DNA of 64,000 nt from Amycolatopsis sp. 195334CR (GTDB taxonomy: Bacteria > Actinomycetota > Actinomycetes > Mycobacteriales > Pseudonocardiaceae), in assembly GCF_017309385.1 (NCBI RefSeq), contig NZ_JAFJMJ010000001.1, forward strand, positions 558,001 through 622,000. Reading direction: 5' to 3'. Position numbers and translations under genes: made by a program. Below are positions 1-7,918 of the stretch, one piece after another. The stretch's first letter is position 1, and the number at the start of each line of letters is the position of its first letter. A model generated the notes under the pieces. The model did no database searches and was not told the origin of the DNA. It saw nothing but the letters and a program-made list of their open reading frames with translations.

Positions 1-966
1 CGGCGGCGGTGGCCGCTGCCGGTGCTGGGCGTGGTGGTGCTGGGCTCGTTCGCCGCGATCCTGCTCGACCTGACCAGGGAACCGCTGCTGCCGGTCGCGT
101 ACGTGCTCTACGCGGTCGGCTTGCTGGTGCCGGCGGCCCGCGCGGTCCCCGCACTGGTGACCACGCTGATCGCCACCGCGTCGCTCCTGCTCGCCGCTCC
201 GCCGAACTCGCTGGCCGACACCCCCGGTACCGGCCTGGCCGCCTCGCTGGTGCTCTGGCTGTTCATGTCCATGGCCTGGGGAGCCGGGCGGATGATGCGC
301 GTGCTGCGTGCCCGCGAAGCCCGGCGGGAGGTCCAGCGCGCGGAGGAAGCGCTCAGCGGCGAACGCCTGCGCATCGCCCGCGAGCTGCACGACGTGGTGG
401 CGCACAGCATGAGCCTGATCGCGGTGAAGGCCGCGGTCGCCAACCACGTGGCCGAGCAGGACCCCGGCGAGGCCCGTGACGCGCTGCGGATCATCGAGGA
501 AACCAGTCGCGGCACGCTCACCGAACTGCGCCGCCTGCTCGGCGTGCTCCGCAGCCCGGACGGCGCGGAACTGGCGCCCACGCCCGGCATCGACGATCTC
601 GGCAAGCTCGCCGACCACGCCCGCGAAGCCGGGATCGAGGTCACGATGCGCGTGGACCGGTCCGAGCTGCCGGAGAGCCTGCGCCTGTCCGTGCACCGGA
701 TCGTCCAGGAGGCCCTGACCAACGTGGTCAAGCACGCCGCCGCGAAGCACTGCGAGGTGGTGGTTTCGGTGGACGAGCGCGACCTCCGGATCGAGGTGAC
801 CGACGACGGCCGCGGTCCCGGTGCCGGTTCGGGTGGGCACGGGCTCATCGGCATGCGCGAACGCGTGATGATGTACGGCGGTGCCTTCGAAGCGGGCGCG
901 GCACCGGGCGGCGGTTTTCGCGTCAGCGCCCGCCTTCCCCGCGATCCGGACGAGGTGCGACGGTGA
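1..966 (+). CDS. NarL-type sensor histidine kinase, 5' end outside window
   Basis: The frame is already open at base 1, so the N-terminus is missing; 321 residues are visible. They begin with hydrophobic membrane segments (about visible residues 5-85), then a HisKA_3 dimerisation helix with the motif ARELHDVVAHSMS (phospho-His near visible residue 129), and end with a HATPase_c domain with the glycine-rich stretch DDGRGPGAGSGGHGL. This is the standard layout of actinobacterial NarL/DesK-type kinases, which autophosphorylate and pass the phosphate to a LuxR-type regulator. Its stop overlaps the GTG of the response regulator (GTGA), so the two are translationally coupled. The stimulus cannot be told from the sequence. 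Confidence 0.9.
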   Translation, partial: RRRWPLPVLGVVVLGSFAAILLDLTREPLLPVAYVLYAVGLLVPAARAVPALVTTLIATASLLLAAPPNSLADTPGTGLAASLVLWLFMSMAWGAGRMMRVLRAREARREVQRAEEALSGERLRIARELHDVVAHSMSLIAVKAAVANHVAEQDPGEARDALRIIEETSRGTLTELRRLLGVLRSPDGAELAPTPGIDDLGKLADHAREAGIEVTMRVDRSELPESLRLSVHRIVQEALTNVVKHAAAKHCEVVVSVDERDLRIEVTDDGRGPGAGSGGHGLIGMRERVMMYGGAFEAGAAPGGGFRVSARLPRDPDEVRR

Positions 967-1619
967 TCCGAGTGCTGGTGGCCGACGACCAGGCCCTGCT
1001 GCGCGGCAGTTTCCGCGTGCTGGTGAACAGCGCGCCGGACTGCGAGGTGGTCGCCGAGGCGGGCAACGGCGCGGAGGCGGTCGAGCTGGCCGTGCGCGAG
1101 CGGCCGGACGTGGTGCTGATGGACGTGCGCATGCCGGAGGTCGACGGGATCGAGGCCACCCGCCGGATCAGCCAGGAGACCGAGGGCGTGCGCGTGCTCA
1201 TGCTGACCACCTTCGACCTGGACGAGTACGTGTTCGCCGCGTTGCGCGCGGGCGCCAGCGGGTTCCTGCTCAAGGACACCCCGCCGGCCGACCTGCTCGC
1301 CGCCATCGGCGTGGTCGCGGCGGGCGACAGCCTGCTCGCCCCGGCCATCACCCGCAGGCTGATCGAGGAGTTCGCCCGGCAGGCCAGCCCGGCGCGGCGC
1401 CCGTCCCGTGAACTCGACCTGCTCACCGCGCGCGAACGCGAGGTGCTGACGCTGATCGCCCGCGGCCTGTCCAACACCGAACTCGGCGAGCACCTGCGTG
1501 TCAGCCAGGCCACCGTGAAAACCCACATCGGGCACCTGCTGAGCAAGCTGCACGCCCGGGACCGGGCCCAGCTGGTGATCACCGCCTACGAAAGCGGCCT
1601 GGTCACCCCGGCGCGATGA
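963..1619 (+). CDS. NarL/FixJ-family response regulator
   Basis: A 218-residue DNA-binding response regulator, partner of the overlapping kinase. The receiver domain has the acidic pair D8-D9 and phospho-acceptor D54 in VVLMDVRMPEVDG. The C-terminal LuxR-type helix-turn-helix (about residues 150-215) begins LTAREREVLTLIARGLSN and carries the recognition helix segment SQATVKTHIGHLL. The GTG start at 963 overlaps the kinase stop. Its 3' end overlaps the convergent methyltransferase gene by 17 bp. Its targets are unknown; ABC exporters are common targets of such pairs, but the ABC ATPase at 4.6-5.4 kb lies on the other strand and is not obviously linked. Confidence 0.93.
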   Translation: MIRVLVADDQALLRGSFRVLVNSAPDCEVVAEAGNGAEAVELAVRERPDVVLMDVRMPEVDGIEATRRISQETEGVRVLMLTTFDLDEYVFAALRAGASGFLLKDTPPADLLAAIGVVAAGDSLLAPAITRRLIEEFARQASPARRPSRELDLLTAREREVLTLIARGLSNTELGEHLRVSQATVKTHIGHLLSKLHARDRAQLVITAYESGLVTPAR

Positions 1620-2775
1620 CCTCGGCGCGGCAGAGGAAGGCGAACGGCGACCGCCCGATCCTCGTCAGCACCACGCTCGCCTCCTCGGTGCCGTTCAGCT
1701 TCATCCGGCGCCGCAACGGGTCCGGGTCGACATCGAGGCCGCGCACCAGGATTTCCAGCCTGCCGATCTCGTGCCGTCGCAGCATCGCACGCAGGCTCTT
1801 TTCCTGGTACGGCCCGTGTTCGACGACGCGGAACGCGCGCACGCCGGCCGGTGGCCGATCACCGGTGAGGTAGGCGATCCGCTCGTCGAGCTGCCAGAGG
1901 CCGTGCCGGGCGCCGTAGTGCCGCACCAGACCGGCCCGCACCACCGCCCCGTCCGGGTCGACGATCCACTCCCCCACCGCCGCCACCGGGACCTCGTCCG
2001 GTTCCTCGTCGGTGATCGTCCACTGTGTACCGTCCGAGCGCAGCACGCTGGCCCGGCGCTTCACGGTCGCCGGTGTTCCCGCCCAGAGGCAGGCTTCGCG
2101 GACCTGGCCGTCGAGCGAGACCAGCTCGATCTCGTCCGCCCACGGCACCACCTCGGGCGGCAGGCCCGGCGCGCACTTCACCACCAGGTCGCGCCCGGCA
2201 TACGCGGCGGCCAGTCCGTCCAGCGGCGGGGCGAAGTCTTCGGGCTTCCAGGTACGGCGTCCCGACGAATCCCGCCGAGCCGGATCCGCGACCACCACGG
2301 CGTTCCCCGGCCGCGGCCGCAACGCGTCCGCCCGGAGGAGTTCCACGCCGGAGTCGGCGCAGTTGTGCCGCGCCATCTCCAGCCGCACCTCGTCGAGGTC
2401 CGATCCGGTGCAGGCGCTCGCCGTCTTCGCCAGTTCGACCAGATCCGCGCCGATCGAGCAGGTGACGTCGTGGACCTCGCGGCCCTCGAGCCGCCGCGCC
2501 CGGTGCCTCGCCACCAGCGACGCGCTCGCCTGCTGGAGCGAGTCCGAGGTGAACAGCCAGTTGCCCGAACCGTCCACTTTGGTCACCGCTTTGCGCCGGA
2601 GCAGCACGGTTTCCAGCACGGCCGCGTAGTGCTCGCCGACCACGCGCTTGGCGGTGGCCACGTCGGCGATCCGGGTGCGCTCGGTCAGCGGCAGTTCCGC
2701 ACAGCGCGACAACGCCGCCTCCCCGGCGCCGGAGCGCAGGAAGGCGACGTCGTCGAGGCTGAACGAATAGGCCAA
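1603..2775 (-). CDS. class I SAM-dependent methyltransferase, THUMP-like
   Basis: 390 residues. The N-terminal helical part is followed by a Rossmann methyltransferase core with the SAM-site region VHDVTCSIGADLVELA (about residues 100-115) and a motif-IV-like VVADPARRDSSGRR (about 160-175), resembling the DPAR signature of actinobacterial THUMP-like methyltransferases. Substrate unknown; RNA is plausible by family. It starts directly after the stop of the upstream methyltransferase gene and is third in a tight minus-strand run (enoyl-CoA hydratase, methyltransferase, this gene). The shared transcription may reflect compact packing rather than a common pathway. Confidence 0.8.
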   Translation of the reverse strand: MAYSFSLDDVAFLRSGAGEAALSRCAELPLTERTRIADVATAKRVVGEHYAAVLETVLLRRKAVTKVDGSGNWLFTSDSLQQASASLVARHRARRLEGREVHDVTCSIGADLVELAKTASACTGSDLDEVRLEMARHNCADSGVELLRADALRPRPGNAVVVADPARRDSSGRRTWKPEDFAPPLDGLAAAYAGRDLVVKCAPGLPPEVVPWADEIELVSLDGQVREACLWAGTPATVKRRASVLRSDGTQWTITDEEPDEVPVAAVGEWIVDPDGAVVRAGLVRHYGARHGLWQLDERIAYLTGDRPPAGVRAFRVVEHGPYQEKSLRAMLRRHEIGRLEILVRGLDVDPDPLRRRMKLNGTEEASVVLTRIGRSPFAFLCRAEVIAPG

Positions 2776-3753
2776 CTACAGCCCGGTCGCGGCCGGCGGC
2801 TTGGTGCCGGTGATCATCACGTTGTAGAACAGCTGCCGCGGCAGCACCTTCGCCAGCACCTTCTTGTCCACAGCGGACAGCCGCAGCCACAGGTGGTAGG
2901 CGAACAGCCGCCAGCGCACGGTCAGCTTCTCCTGCGGCACCGCCGCTTCGAAGGTCCGGATCGGCCAGCCGGCCAGCGCCGCGGCGAACTCCTCGGTCAC
3001 CGCGCGCACGTCCACCGCGCCCGCGCCCAGCGCCATGCCCTCCAGCTCGGCCGGGTCGAAGGTGTGCAGGTCGACCACGGCCTCCAGGGCCGCCGCCCGC
3101 GAGGACTCGTCCAGTTCCTCCTGCGGACGCCGCCAGCCGGACAACGCGGGCAGCTTGGTCACGTTGGTGGTCAGCCACCAGGTGAGCTGGCCGAGCCGCC
3201 GCGCGTAGAAGTTGCCGATCTTGGTCGGCTCCCCGGCGAAGACGAACTTCCCGCCCGGCTTGAGCACCCGCAGCACCTCGCGGAAGGCGGCGGGCACGTC
3301 CGGGATGTGGTGCAGCACCGCGTGCCCGACCACCAGGTCGAAGGTGTTGTCCGGGTACGGGATGCGCTCGGCGTCGGCCACCCGGCCGTCCACGTCCAGG
3401 CCCAGGTTCTCCGCGTTGCGCAGCGCCACCTGCACCATGCCGGGCGAGAGGTCGGTGACCGACCCCTTCTTGATCACCCCGCCCTGCATCAGGTTCAGCA
3501 GGAAGAAGCCGGTGCCGCTGCCCAGCTCCATCGCGGTCGGGTACGGCGAGTCCTCCTCACCGGCCACCGCGCGGAACACGTCGGTGGCGTAGGTGATGCA
3601 GCGCTCGTCGTAGGAGATGGACCACTTCTCGTCGTAGGTCCCGGCTTCCCAGTCGTGGTAGAGCACGTTGGCCAGCTTCGGGTCCGCGAACGCGGCCTTG
3701 ACCTCTTCCTCGGTCGCGTGCGGGTGCGGCGCCGGGTCGTTCACCTCGGTCAT
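2776..3753 (-). CDS. class I SAM-dependent methyltransferase (type 11)
   Basis: 325 residues with a classical Methyltransf_11 core: motif I AMELGSGTGFFLLNL near residue 78, an acidic-loop region around DLSPGMVQVALRNAE, motif II/III around NTFDLVVGHAVLHHIPD and LRVLKPGGKFVFAGEP. The C-terminal 120 residues are helical and may form the substrate cap. It starts 8 bp after the enoyl-CoA hydratase stop and ends at the start of the next methyltransferase, so the three are probably one operon. Small-molecule or lipid methylation is likely from the family; no specific substrate is suggested. Confidence 0.85.
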   Translation of the reverse strand: MTEVNDPAPHPHATEEEVKAAFADPKLANVLYHDWEAGTYDEKWSISYDERCITYATDVFRAVAGEEDSPYPTAMELGSGTGFFLLNLMQGGVIKKGSVTDLSPGMVQVALRNAENLGLDVDGRVADAERIPYPDNTFDLVVGHAVLHHIPDVPAAFREVLRVLKPGGKFVFAGEPTKIGNFYARRLGQLTWWLTTNVTKLPALSGWRRPQEELDESSRAAALEAVVDLHTFDPAELEGMALGAGAVDVRAVTEEFAAALAGWPIRTFEAAVPQEKLTVRWRLFAYHLWLRLSAVDKKVLAKVLPRQLFYNVMITGTKPPAATGL

Positions 3754-3760
3754 CTGGCTG

Positions 3761-4540
3761 CTACTTCCCCTCGAAGGTGGCCTTGCCGGGGCCGTTCTCG
3801 ATGAACGACTTCATCCCGGCGGCCTGGTCCTCGGTGGCCCACAGCCCGGCGAACAGCTGGGTCTCCAGCTTCAGGCCGTTGGCCAGGTCCTGGTCGAGCC
3901 CGCCGTCGATGGCCGCCTTCGCCGCCCGCAACGCCACCGCCGGGGCGTTCACGAACTGCGCGGCCCACTTGTGCGCCGCCGCGTACACGTCGTCCGGCGC
4001 CACGACCTCGTCCAGGATGCCCAGCGCGAGCGCCTCTTCGGCCTTGACGAACCGTCCGGTGTAGACGAGGTCCTTCGCCTTGCTCGGGCCGATCAGCCGC
4101 GCGAGGCGCTGCGTGCCACCGGCACCGGGGATCACGCCGAGCTGGATCTCCGGCTGGCCCACCTTGACGTTGTCACCGGCCACCCGCCGGTCGGCGGTCA
4201 GCGCCAGTTCGAGCCCGCCGCCGAGGGCGTACCCGGTGATCGCCGCGACGGTCGGCTTCGGGATGCCGGCCAGCAAGCTGAGCGAGGTGGACAGCGCTGT
4301 GCCGAAGGTCACCATTTCCGGGTAGGAGCGGGCGGCCATCTCCTTGATGTCCGCGCCACCGGCGAAGGTCTTCTCCCCGCCGTAGAGGATCACCGAGCGG
4401 ATGTCGGCGCGCTCGGACACCTCCCTGGCGGCTTCCGCCAGCTCGGCCTGCACCTGGTTGTTCAGCGCGTTGACCGGCGGGCGGTCCAGCCGGATCGTGC
4501 CCACCCCGGCGTCGACCTCGACAGATACGAACTCTCCCAC
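3761..4540 (-). CDS. enoyl-CoA hydratase/isomerase family protein
   Basis: A crotonase-fold protein of about 259 residues that would hydrate or isomerise acyl-CoA double bonds. The oxyanion-hole stretch is GEKTFAGGADIKEMA and the second signature is ALGGGLELALTADRRVAG; one catalytic Glu is placed in IQLGVIPGAGGTQRLARL. Start choice: a perfect AGGAGG lies 6 nt before the GTG at 4540; the ATG at 4546 sits directly against that Shine-Dalgarno and the TTG at 4558 precedes it, so GTG (MGEFVSVEV) is preferred. First gene of a three-gene minus-strand run with two methyltransferases. The real substrate is not evident; such genes are numerous in actinomycetes. Confidence 0.88.
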   Translation of the reverse strand: MGEFVSVEVDAGVGTIRLDRPPVNALNNQVQAELAEAAREVSERADIRSVILYGGEKTFAGGADIKEMAARSYPEMVTFGTALSTSLSLLAGIPKPTVAAITGYALGGGLELALTADRRVAGDNVKVGQPEIQLGVIPGAGGTQRLARLIGPSKAKDLVYTGRFVKAEEALALGILDEVVAPDDVYAAAHKWAAQFVNAPAVALRAAKAAIDGGLDQDLANGLKLETQLFAGLWATEDQAAGMKSFIENGPGKATFEGK

Positions 4541-4599
4541 GCCCATCCTCCTCGGCAAGCTTGACTGGATTCCAGCAGGCTACCGGGCAGTACGCGGTC

Positions 4600-5412
4600 T
4601 CAACGGCGACGGGCGAAGTAGCGGTCGCCCCAGCCCTCCAGCACCAGGTCCTGTGCGAAGGTGGCGGACAGGTTCTCACTGGTCAGCACGTCGTCGATCA
4701 GCCCGGAGGCGACCGCCCGGCCGTCGCGCAGCAGCAGCGCGTGGGTGAAGCCCGGCGGGACCTCCTCGACGTGGTGTGTGACCAGCACCATCGCCGGGGC
4801 GTCCGGGTCCATGGCCAGCTCGGACAGCCGGGCCACCAGGTCCTCGCGGCCGCCGAGGTCCAGCCCGGCCGCGGGCTCGTCGAGCAGCAGCATCTCGGGA
4901 TCGGTCATCAGCGACCGCGAGATGAGCACGCGCTTGCGCTCCCCCTCCGACAGCGTGCCGAAGGTCCGGTCGGCCAGGTGCTTGATCCCCATCGCGCCGA
5001 GCAGTTCCTCGGCGCGCTCGGTGTCGAGCGTGTCGTACACCTCGCGCCAGCGGCCGAGCACCGCGTAGCCGGCGCTGACCACCACGTCCCGCACGGTCTC
5101 CTCCGCGGGCACGCGCGACGCGAGCGCCGCCGAGGTGAACCCGATGCGCGGGCGCAGTTCGAACACCGAGACCTTGCCGATCCGCTCGCCCAGCAGGTCC
5201 ACCGCGCCGGTGGTCGGGTGCAGTTCGGCGGCGGCCAGGCGGAGCAGGGTGGTCTTGCCGGCCCCGTTCGCGCCCAGCACCACCCAGCGTTCGTCGAGTT
5301 CCACCGACCAGTCGAGGTCGGCGAGCAGATCGTTCTGGCCGCGCCGCACCCCCACGCCGCTCATCCGCACCACGAGATCGTCAAGTTCGTTCGGCTGCGT
5401 CAGCTCGGTCAC
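4600..5412 (-). CDS. ABC transporter ATP-binding protein
   Basis: About 270 residues from the GTG at 5412 (the frame is open to 5487, but the upstream part is low-quality sequence). Walker A is GANGAGKTTLL, the ABC signature is TLSEGERKRVLISR, Walker B is MLLLDEPAAGLD, and the switch His is in LVTHHVEEVP. It contains one nucleotide-binding domain and no membrane part, and no permease gene adjoins it. It resembles the stand-alone ModF/YlmA-like ATPases; export or a regulatory role cannot be decided. It is divergent from the sulfur operon at 5.5-6.7 kb. Confidence 0.85.
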   Translation of the reverse strand: MTELTQPNELDDLVVRMSGVGVRRGQNDLLADLDWSVELDERWVVLGANGAGKTTLLRLAAAELHPTTGAVDLLGERIGKVSVFELRPRIGFTSAALASRVPAEETVRDVVVSAGYAVLGRWREVYDTLDTERAEELLGAMGIKHLADRTFGTLSEGERKRVLISRSLMTDPEMLLLDEPAAGLDLGGREDLVARLSELAMDPDAPAMVLVTHHVEEVPPGFTHALLLRDGRAVASGLIDDVLTSENLSATFAQDLVLEGWGDRYFARRR

Positions 5413-5567
5413 GGCGCCATTGTCACCGACGCGGCCTCGCCCGCGCGCAACGGCCTCCCCCACCGCGTCCACCGCGTGGAACACCACGCCGGAGCCGGCC
5501 GATCTGTGGCAGTATCCCTGGTGTGATCAGGCCGACAACCGCATGGCGCCGCACCGGGTGGCGCAAC

Positions 5568-5642
5568 ATGTGGTCCGACCTGACCGTGGATCTCCTGCTC
5601 GTCGCCTCGTGCGGATGTACCACCGCGCGGCACGGCGGCTGA
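5568..5642 (+). CDS. candidate Cys-containing leader peptide of the cysteine dioxygenase operon
   Basis: A 24-codon ORF reading MWSDLTVDLLLVASCGCTTA and ending RHGG-stop, 93 bp before the cysteine dioxygenase ATG. It has the LT-VDL-VAS-C pattern of the short actinobacterial leader peptides found before sulfur genes, where cysteinyl-tRNA supply is thought to set attenuation (family knowledge). The frame is also open upstream to a GTG at 5523, and a TATCCC -10-like hexamer at 5513-5518 would put the transcript start close to that GTG, so a leaderless 39-residue form is possible. Two Cys codons (TGC, TGT) lie near the end. Inference only. Confidence 0.5.
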   Translation: MWSDLTVDLLLVASCGCTTARHGG

Positions 5643-5735
5643 CGCCTCTTTCCTTCTTCTTCTCGTCCGGGTCCAGCCCGTGCCGCGCGCAGTGCCGTCG
5701 TTCATCCCTTTTCCGCACGCGCCGGAGGTACCGCC

Positions 5736-6281
5736 ATGACCCAGTCACTCGTTCGTCCCGACATCGAGATCCACCCCCGCCTCACCGACCCCTTGCTCGC
5801 CGACCTGCTGCACCCGGAACGGCAGCTCTGGACCCCGCGCGAGCTGGCCGACCTGACCAGGACGGTGACCAGTGAGCTGACCGGGAGCCTGCGCTCGCTA
5901 CTCCGGTTCGACGAGGAACAGCGGTGGTGGGCACGCCTCGCCCTGACCGACGGGGTCGAGCTGTGGCTGCTGTCCTGGTTGCCGGGCCAGCACACCGCCC
6001 CGCACGACCACGGCGGCGCCGCCGGTTCGTTCACCGTGTTACAGGGCGAACTGGCCGAGGAGTACCGCTACCCGGGCGGCCCGATCCGCCGGCGCGCCCA
6101 CTTCGCGGGCGACGGCATCGGCTTCGGCGCCGGCCGGGCGCACCAGGTGACCGGCGCGGGCGCCACCCCGGCGGCCAGCGTGCACGCGTACTCGCCGCCG
6201 CTGGTCCCGACACGCACCTACGCCAGCCTGGACGAAGTGCCCGCCCAGATCCCGGCACTTCCTGTCACGCTGAACCGATGA
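5736..6281 (+). CDS. cysteine dioxygenase (type I) family protein
   Basis: 181 residues. Cysteine dioxygenases oxidise L-cysteine to cysteine sulfinate with a mononuclear iron held by three His. Two candidate ligands are in the cupin motif PGQHTAPHDHGG, and the third in the downstream strand GRAHQVTG. The bacterial type lacks the long C-terminal extension of the mammalian enzyme. A GGAGG Shine-Dalgarno precedes the ATG by 7 nt. The stop overlaps the ATG of the rhodanese gene (ATGA), so cysteine oxidation and sulfane-sulfur transfer are coupled. Thiol dioxygenases with other substrates, such as 3-mercaptopropionate, share the fold. Confidence 0.85.
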   Translation: MTQSLVRPDIEIHPRLTDPLLADLLHPERQLWTPRELADLTRTVTSELTGSLRSLLRFDEEQRWWARLALTDGVELWLLSWLPGQHTAPHDHGGAAGSFTVLQGELAEEYRYPGGPIRRRAHFAGDGIGFGAGRAHQVTGAGATPAASVHAYSPPLVPTRTYASLDEVPAQIPALPVTLNR

Positions 6282-6670
6282 GCATCGAAGACGCGCTCGC
6301 CGCCGCCCGCGCCACCCTGACCAGAGTGGACCCGGCGGCGGCCAGCCGCCTGCAGGCCGACGGCGCCCTCGTGGTGGACATCCGCCCGCACGTGAACCGC
6401 GCCGAGGAGGGCGAGATCCCCGGTTCGGTGCCGGTGGAGCGGATCCACCTCGAATGGCGCCTCGACCCGGCGAGCGAGCACCGCCTGCCCGAGGTGCACG
6501 CCGACCTGCCGGTCGTGGTGGTGTGCAACGAGGGCTACGCCTCCAGCCTCGCCGCCGCCGACCTGAAGCGGCTCGGTCTGCGCCAGGCCACGGACCTGAT
6601 CGGCGGCTACCGCGCCTGGCGTGCGGCGGGCCTCCCGGTGGAACCGGGCGGCCGCCCCGCGGTTCCCTGA
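6278..6670 (+). CDS. single-domain rhodanese-like sulfurtransferase
   Basis: 130 residues, one rhodanese domain. The CH2A-like region is GALVVDIRPHVNRAEEGEIPG and the active-site loop is VVVCNEGYASSLAA, with the catalytic Cys at about residue 81 and a six-residue loop CNEGYA of the size typical of sulfur-accepting enzymes. The ATG overlaps the stop of the cysteine dioxygenase. The pair probably deals with excess cysteine or sulfane sulfur, as in other actinomycetes where these genes sit behind a Cys leader peptide. A weak GC-rich hairpin (6690-6706) follows. Confidence 0.87.
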   Translation: MSIEDALAAARATLTRVDPAAASRLQADGALVVDIRPHVNRAEEGEIPGSVPVERIHLEWRLDPASEHRLPEVHADLPVVVVCNEGYASSLAAADLKRLGLRQATDLIGGYRAWRAAGLPVEPGGRPAVP

Positions 6671-6771
6671 CCGTCACCCGATCAGCTTTCCGGGGCCGAA
6701 CCCCGGATCCCGGCGGCACAGCGTGTCGTCCCAGTCGCCGAAGGTCATCGACCCGGCGAAAGGGAGGCACT

Positions 6772-7320
6772 GTGTCCGATGTGGACTTCGGCGCGGTGGT
6801 GCCGAGAGCGGTCACCGGCGAACGCGGCGCGCTCGACCTGCTCGCGCGGGCCTGCGTACGGCTGGCCCTGCGGGTCGCGCGGGCCCACCGGCTCACCGAC
6901 GCCGACGCGTGGGACGTCGGCCAGGACACCTGGATCGCGCTCGCCGCCCGCCTCGGCACGGTCCGGGAACCGAGCAGGCTGCCCGGCTGGCTGATCACCA
7001 CCGCCCGCCGCCGCGTGCTGCGGATGCTCGCCGGTCGCCGCCGCGAAGTGCTCGGTGTACTGCCCGACCGTCCCGACGAAGCGCCGACCCCGGAAGCCCG
7101 CCTGCTCGACGCCGAGCGCAGCCGGGTCTTCTGGGGCGTGGCGGGGCGGTTGCCCGCCCGCTACCACCGGCTGTTGCGCCTGCTCGCCGACCGCCCCGAG
7201 CTGACGCACGCCCAGCTCGCCGCCGAACTCGGCATCGCGGTCGGCAGCGTCGGCCCACTGCGACGGCGGTGCTTCGACCAGATGCGCCGCCTGCTCACGG
7301 CCGAGGGCTTCCGTCCGTGA
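6772..7320 (+). CDS. ECF-type RNA polymerase sigma factor
   Basis: 182 residues from a GTG preceded by AGGGAGG (6761-6767). Region 2 is recognisable around DADAWDVGQDTWIALAARLG with the following RLPGWLITTARRRVLRML, and region 4 around LPARYHRLLRLLADRPELTH and AVGSVGPLRRRCFDQMRRLL. It has only the sigma2 and sigma4 domains and is short, as expected for extracytoplasmic-function sigma factors. No anti-sigma gene is adjacent: downstream lies a decayed regulator on the other strand. It therefore may be controlled by other means, such as its own transcription. Regulon unknown. Confidence 0.82.
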   Translation: MSDVDFGAVVPRAVTGERGALDLLARACVRLALRVARAHRLTDADAWDVGQDTWIALAARLGTVREPSRLPGWLITTARRRVLRMLAGRRREVLGVLPDRPDEAPTPEARLLDAERSRVFWGVAGRLPARYHRLLRLLADRPELTHAQLAAELGIAVGSVGPLRRRCFDQMRRLLTAEGFRP

Positions 7321-7369
7321 ACAGCTTGTTCGAGACGGCAGGCCCCCGTTCCGGCAGCCGTGTGCTCGC

Positions 7370-7918
7370 CCGGAGCGCACCGGTGGGGGAGCTACCCGGC
7401 AGACCGAGGTCATCCGCCCCAGCGAGCACCACCCGCTCGGCGGGCACCGCGAGGGCGACACCGCCCCTGTTCGAGCAGGGTGCGGTCCCGCACCATCCGC
7501 TCGGCCTCGAACACCGCGCGCAGCTGCCGCGACACCGGCGCGATCGCCACCTCGTGGAACCGCGTCATCGCGCCGACCAGGTCCCCCAGCCCGGTTTCGG
7601 TCACCCACCTGGTGTGCTCCCAGCGCTGATCACCGAGCAACCGCAACTCCGCCTCGACCCGTTCGGCCGGCGTGTCCAGCAGCGTGCGCACCCCCGCGTC
7701 GAGCGTGGTCTCGCCCCTGGTCGGGGTCAGGAAATCCGGGAAGTACCCGCGACTGGGCAACACCGTGGCCAGCCGGTGCACCGCTTCGCGCCCACCCGGC
7801 GTGCGGGACACCTGACCACCGGCCCAGGTCCGCCAGCCACCGAGCGCGGTCGAGCCGTCCGCGGCGCGAAGCCGTTGCAGGCCGAGCAAAGCGTTCCACC
7901 GAGCGCCGCCGCGGAGGA
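7370..7918 (-). pseudogene. remnant of a DUF5937/ArsR-type transcriptional regulator
   Basis: The minus-strand frame from 7918 encodes RWNALLGLQRLRA, then PSRGYFPDFLTP, LDTPAERVEAELRLLG and VSRQLRAVFEAERMVRDRT, which match the N-terminal half of a known actinobacterial winged-helix regulator family (FPDFLTP is its hallmark). There is no start codon with the usual N-terminus, because the frame runs straight into the end of the SGNH hydrolase gene at 7919, and the C-terminal DNA-binding part is missing. After EQG the reading frame changes: another frame continues GVALAVPAERVVLAG. Both ends are lost and a frameshift is likely, so it is treated as a relic. This fills 7.32-7.92 kb, which otherwise has no gene. 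Confidence 0.55.

Noticed and set aside
108..3804. Very long open frames opposite the kinase, regulator and methyltransferase genes (for example minus 108-1553, plus 1771-3804)
   Set aside because: They are by-products of high G+C third codon positions; they lack family motifs and lie over well-supported genes on the other strand.
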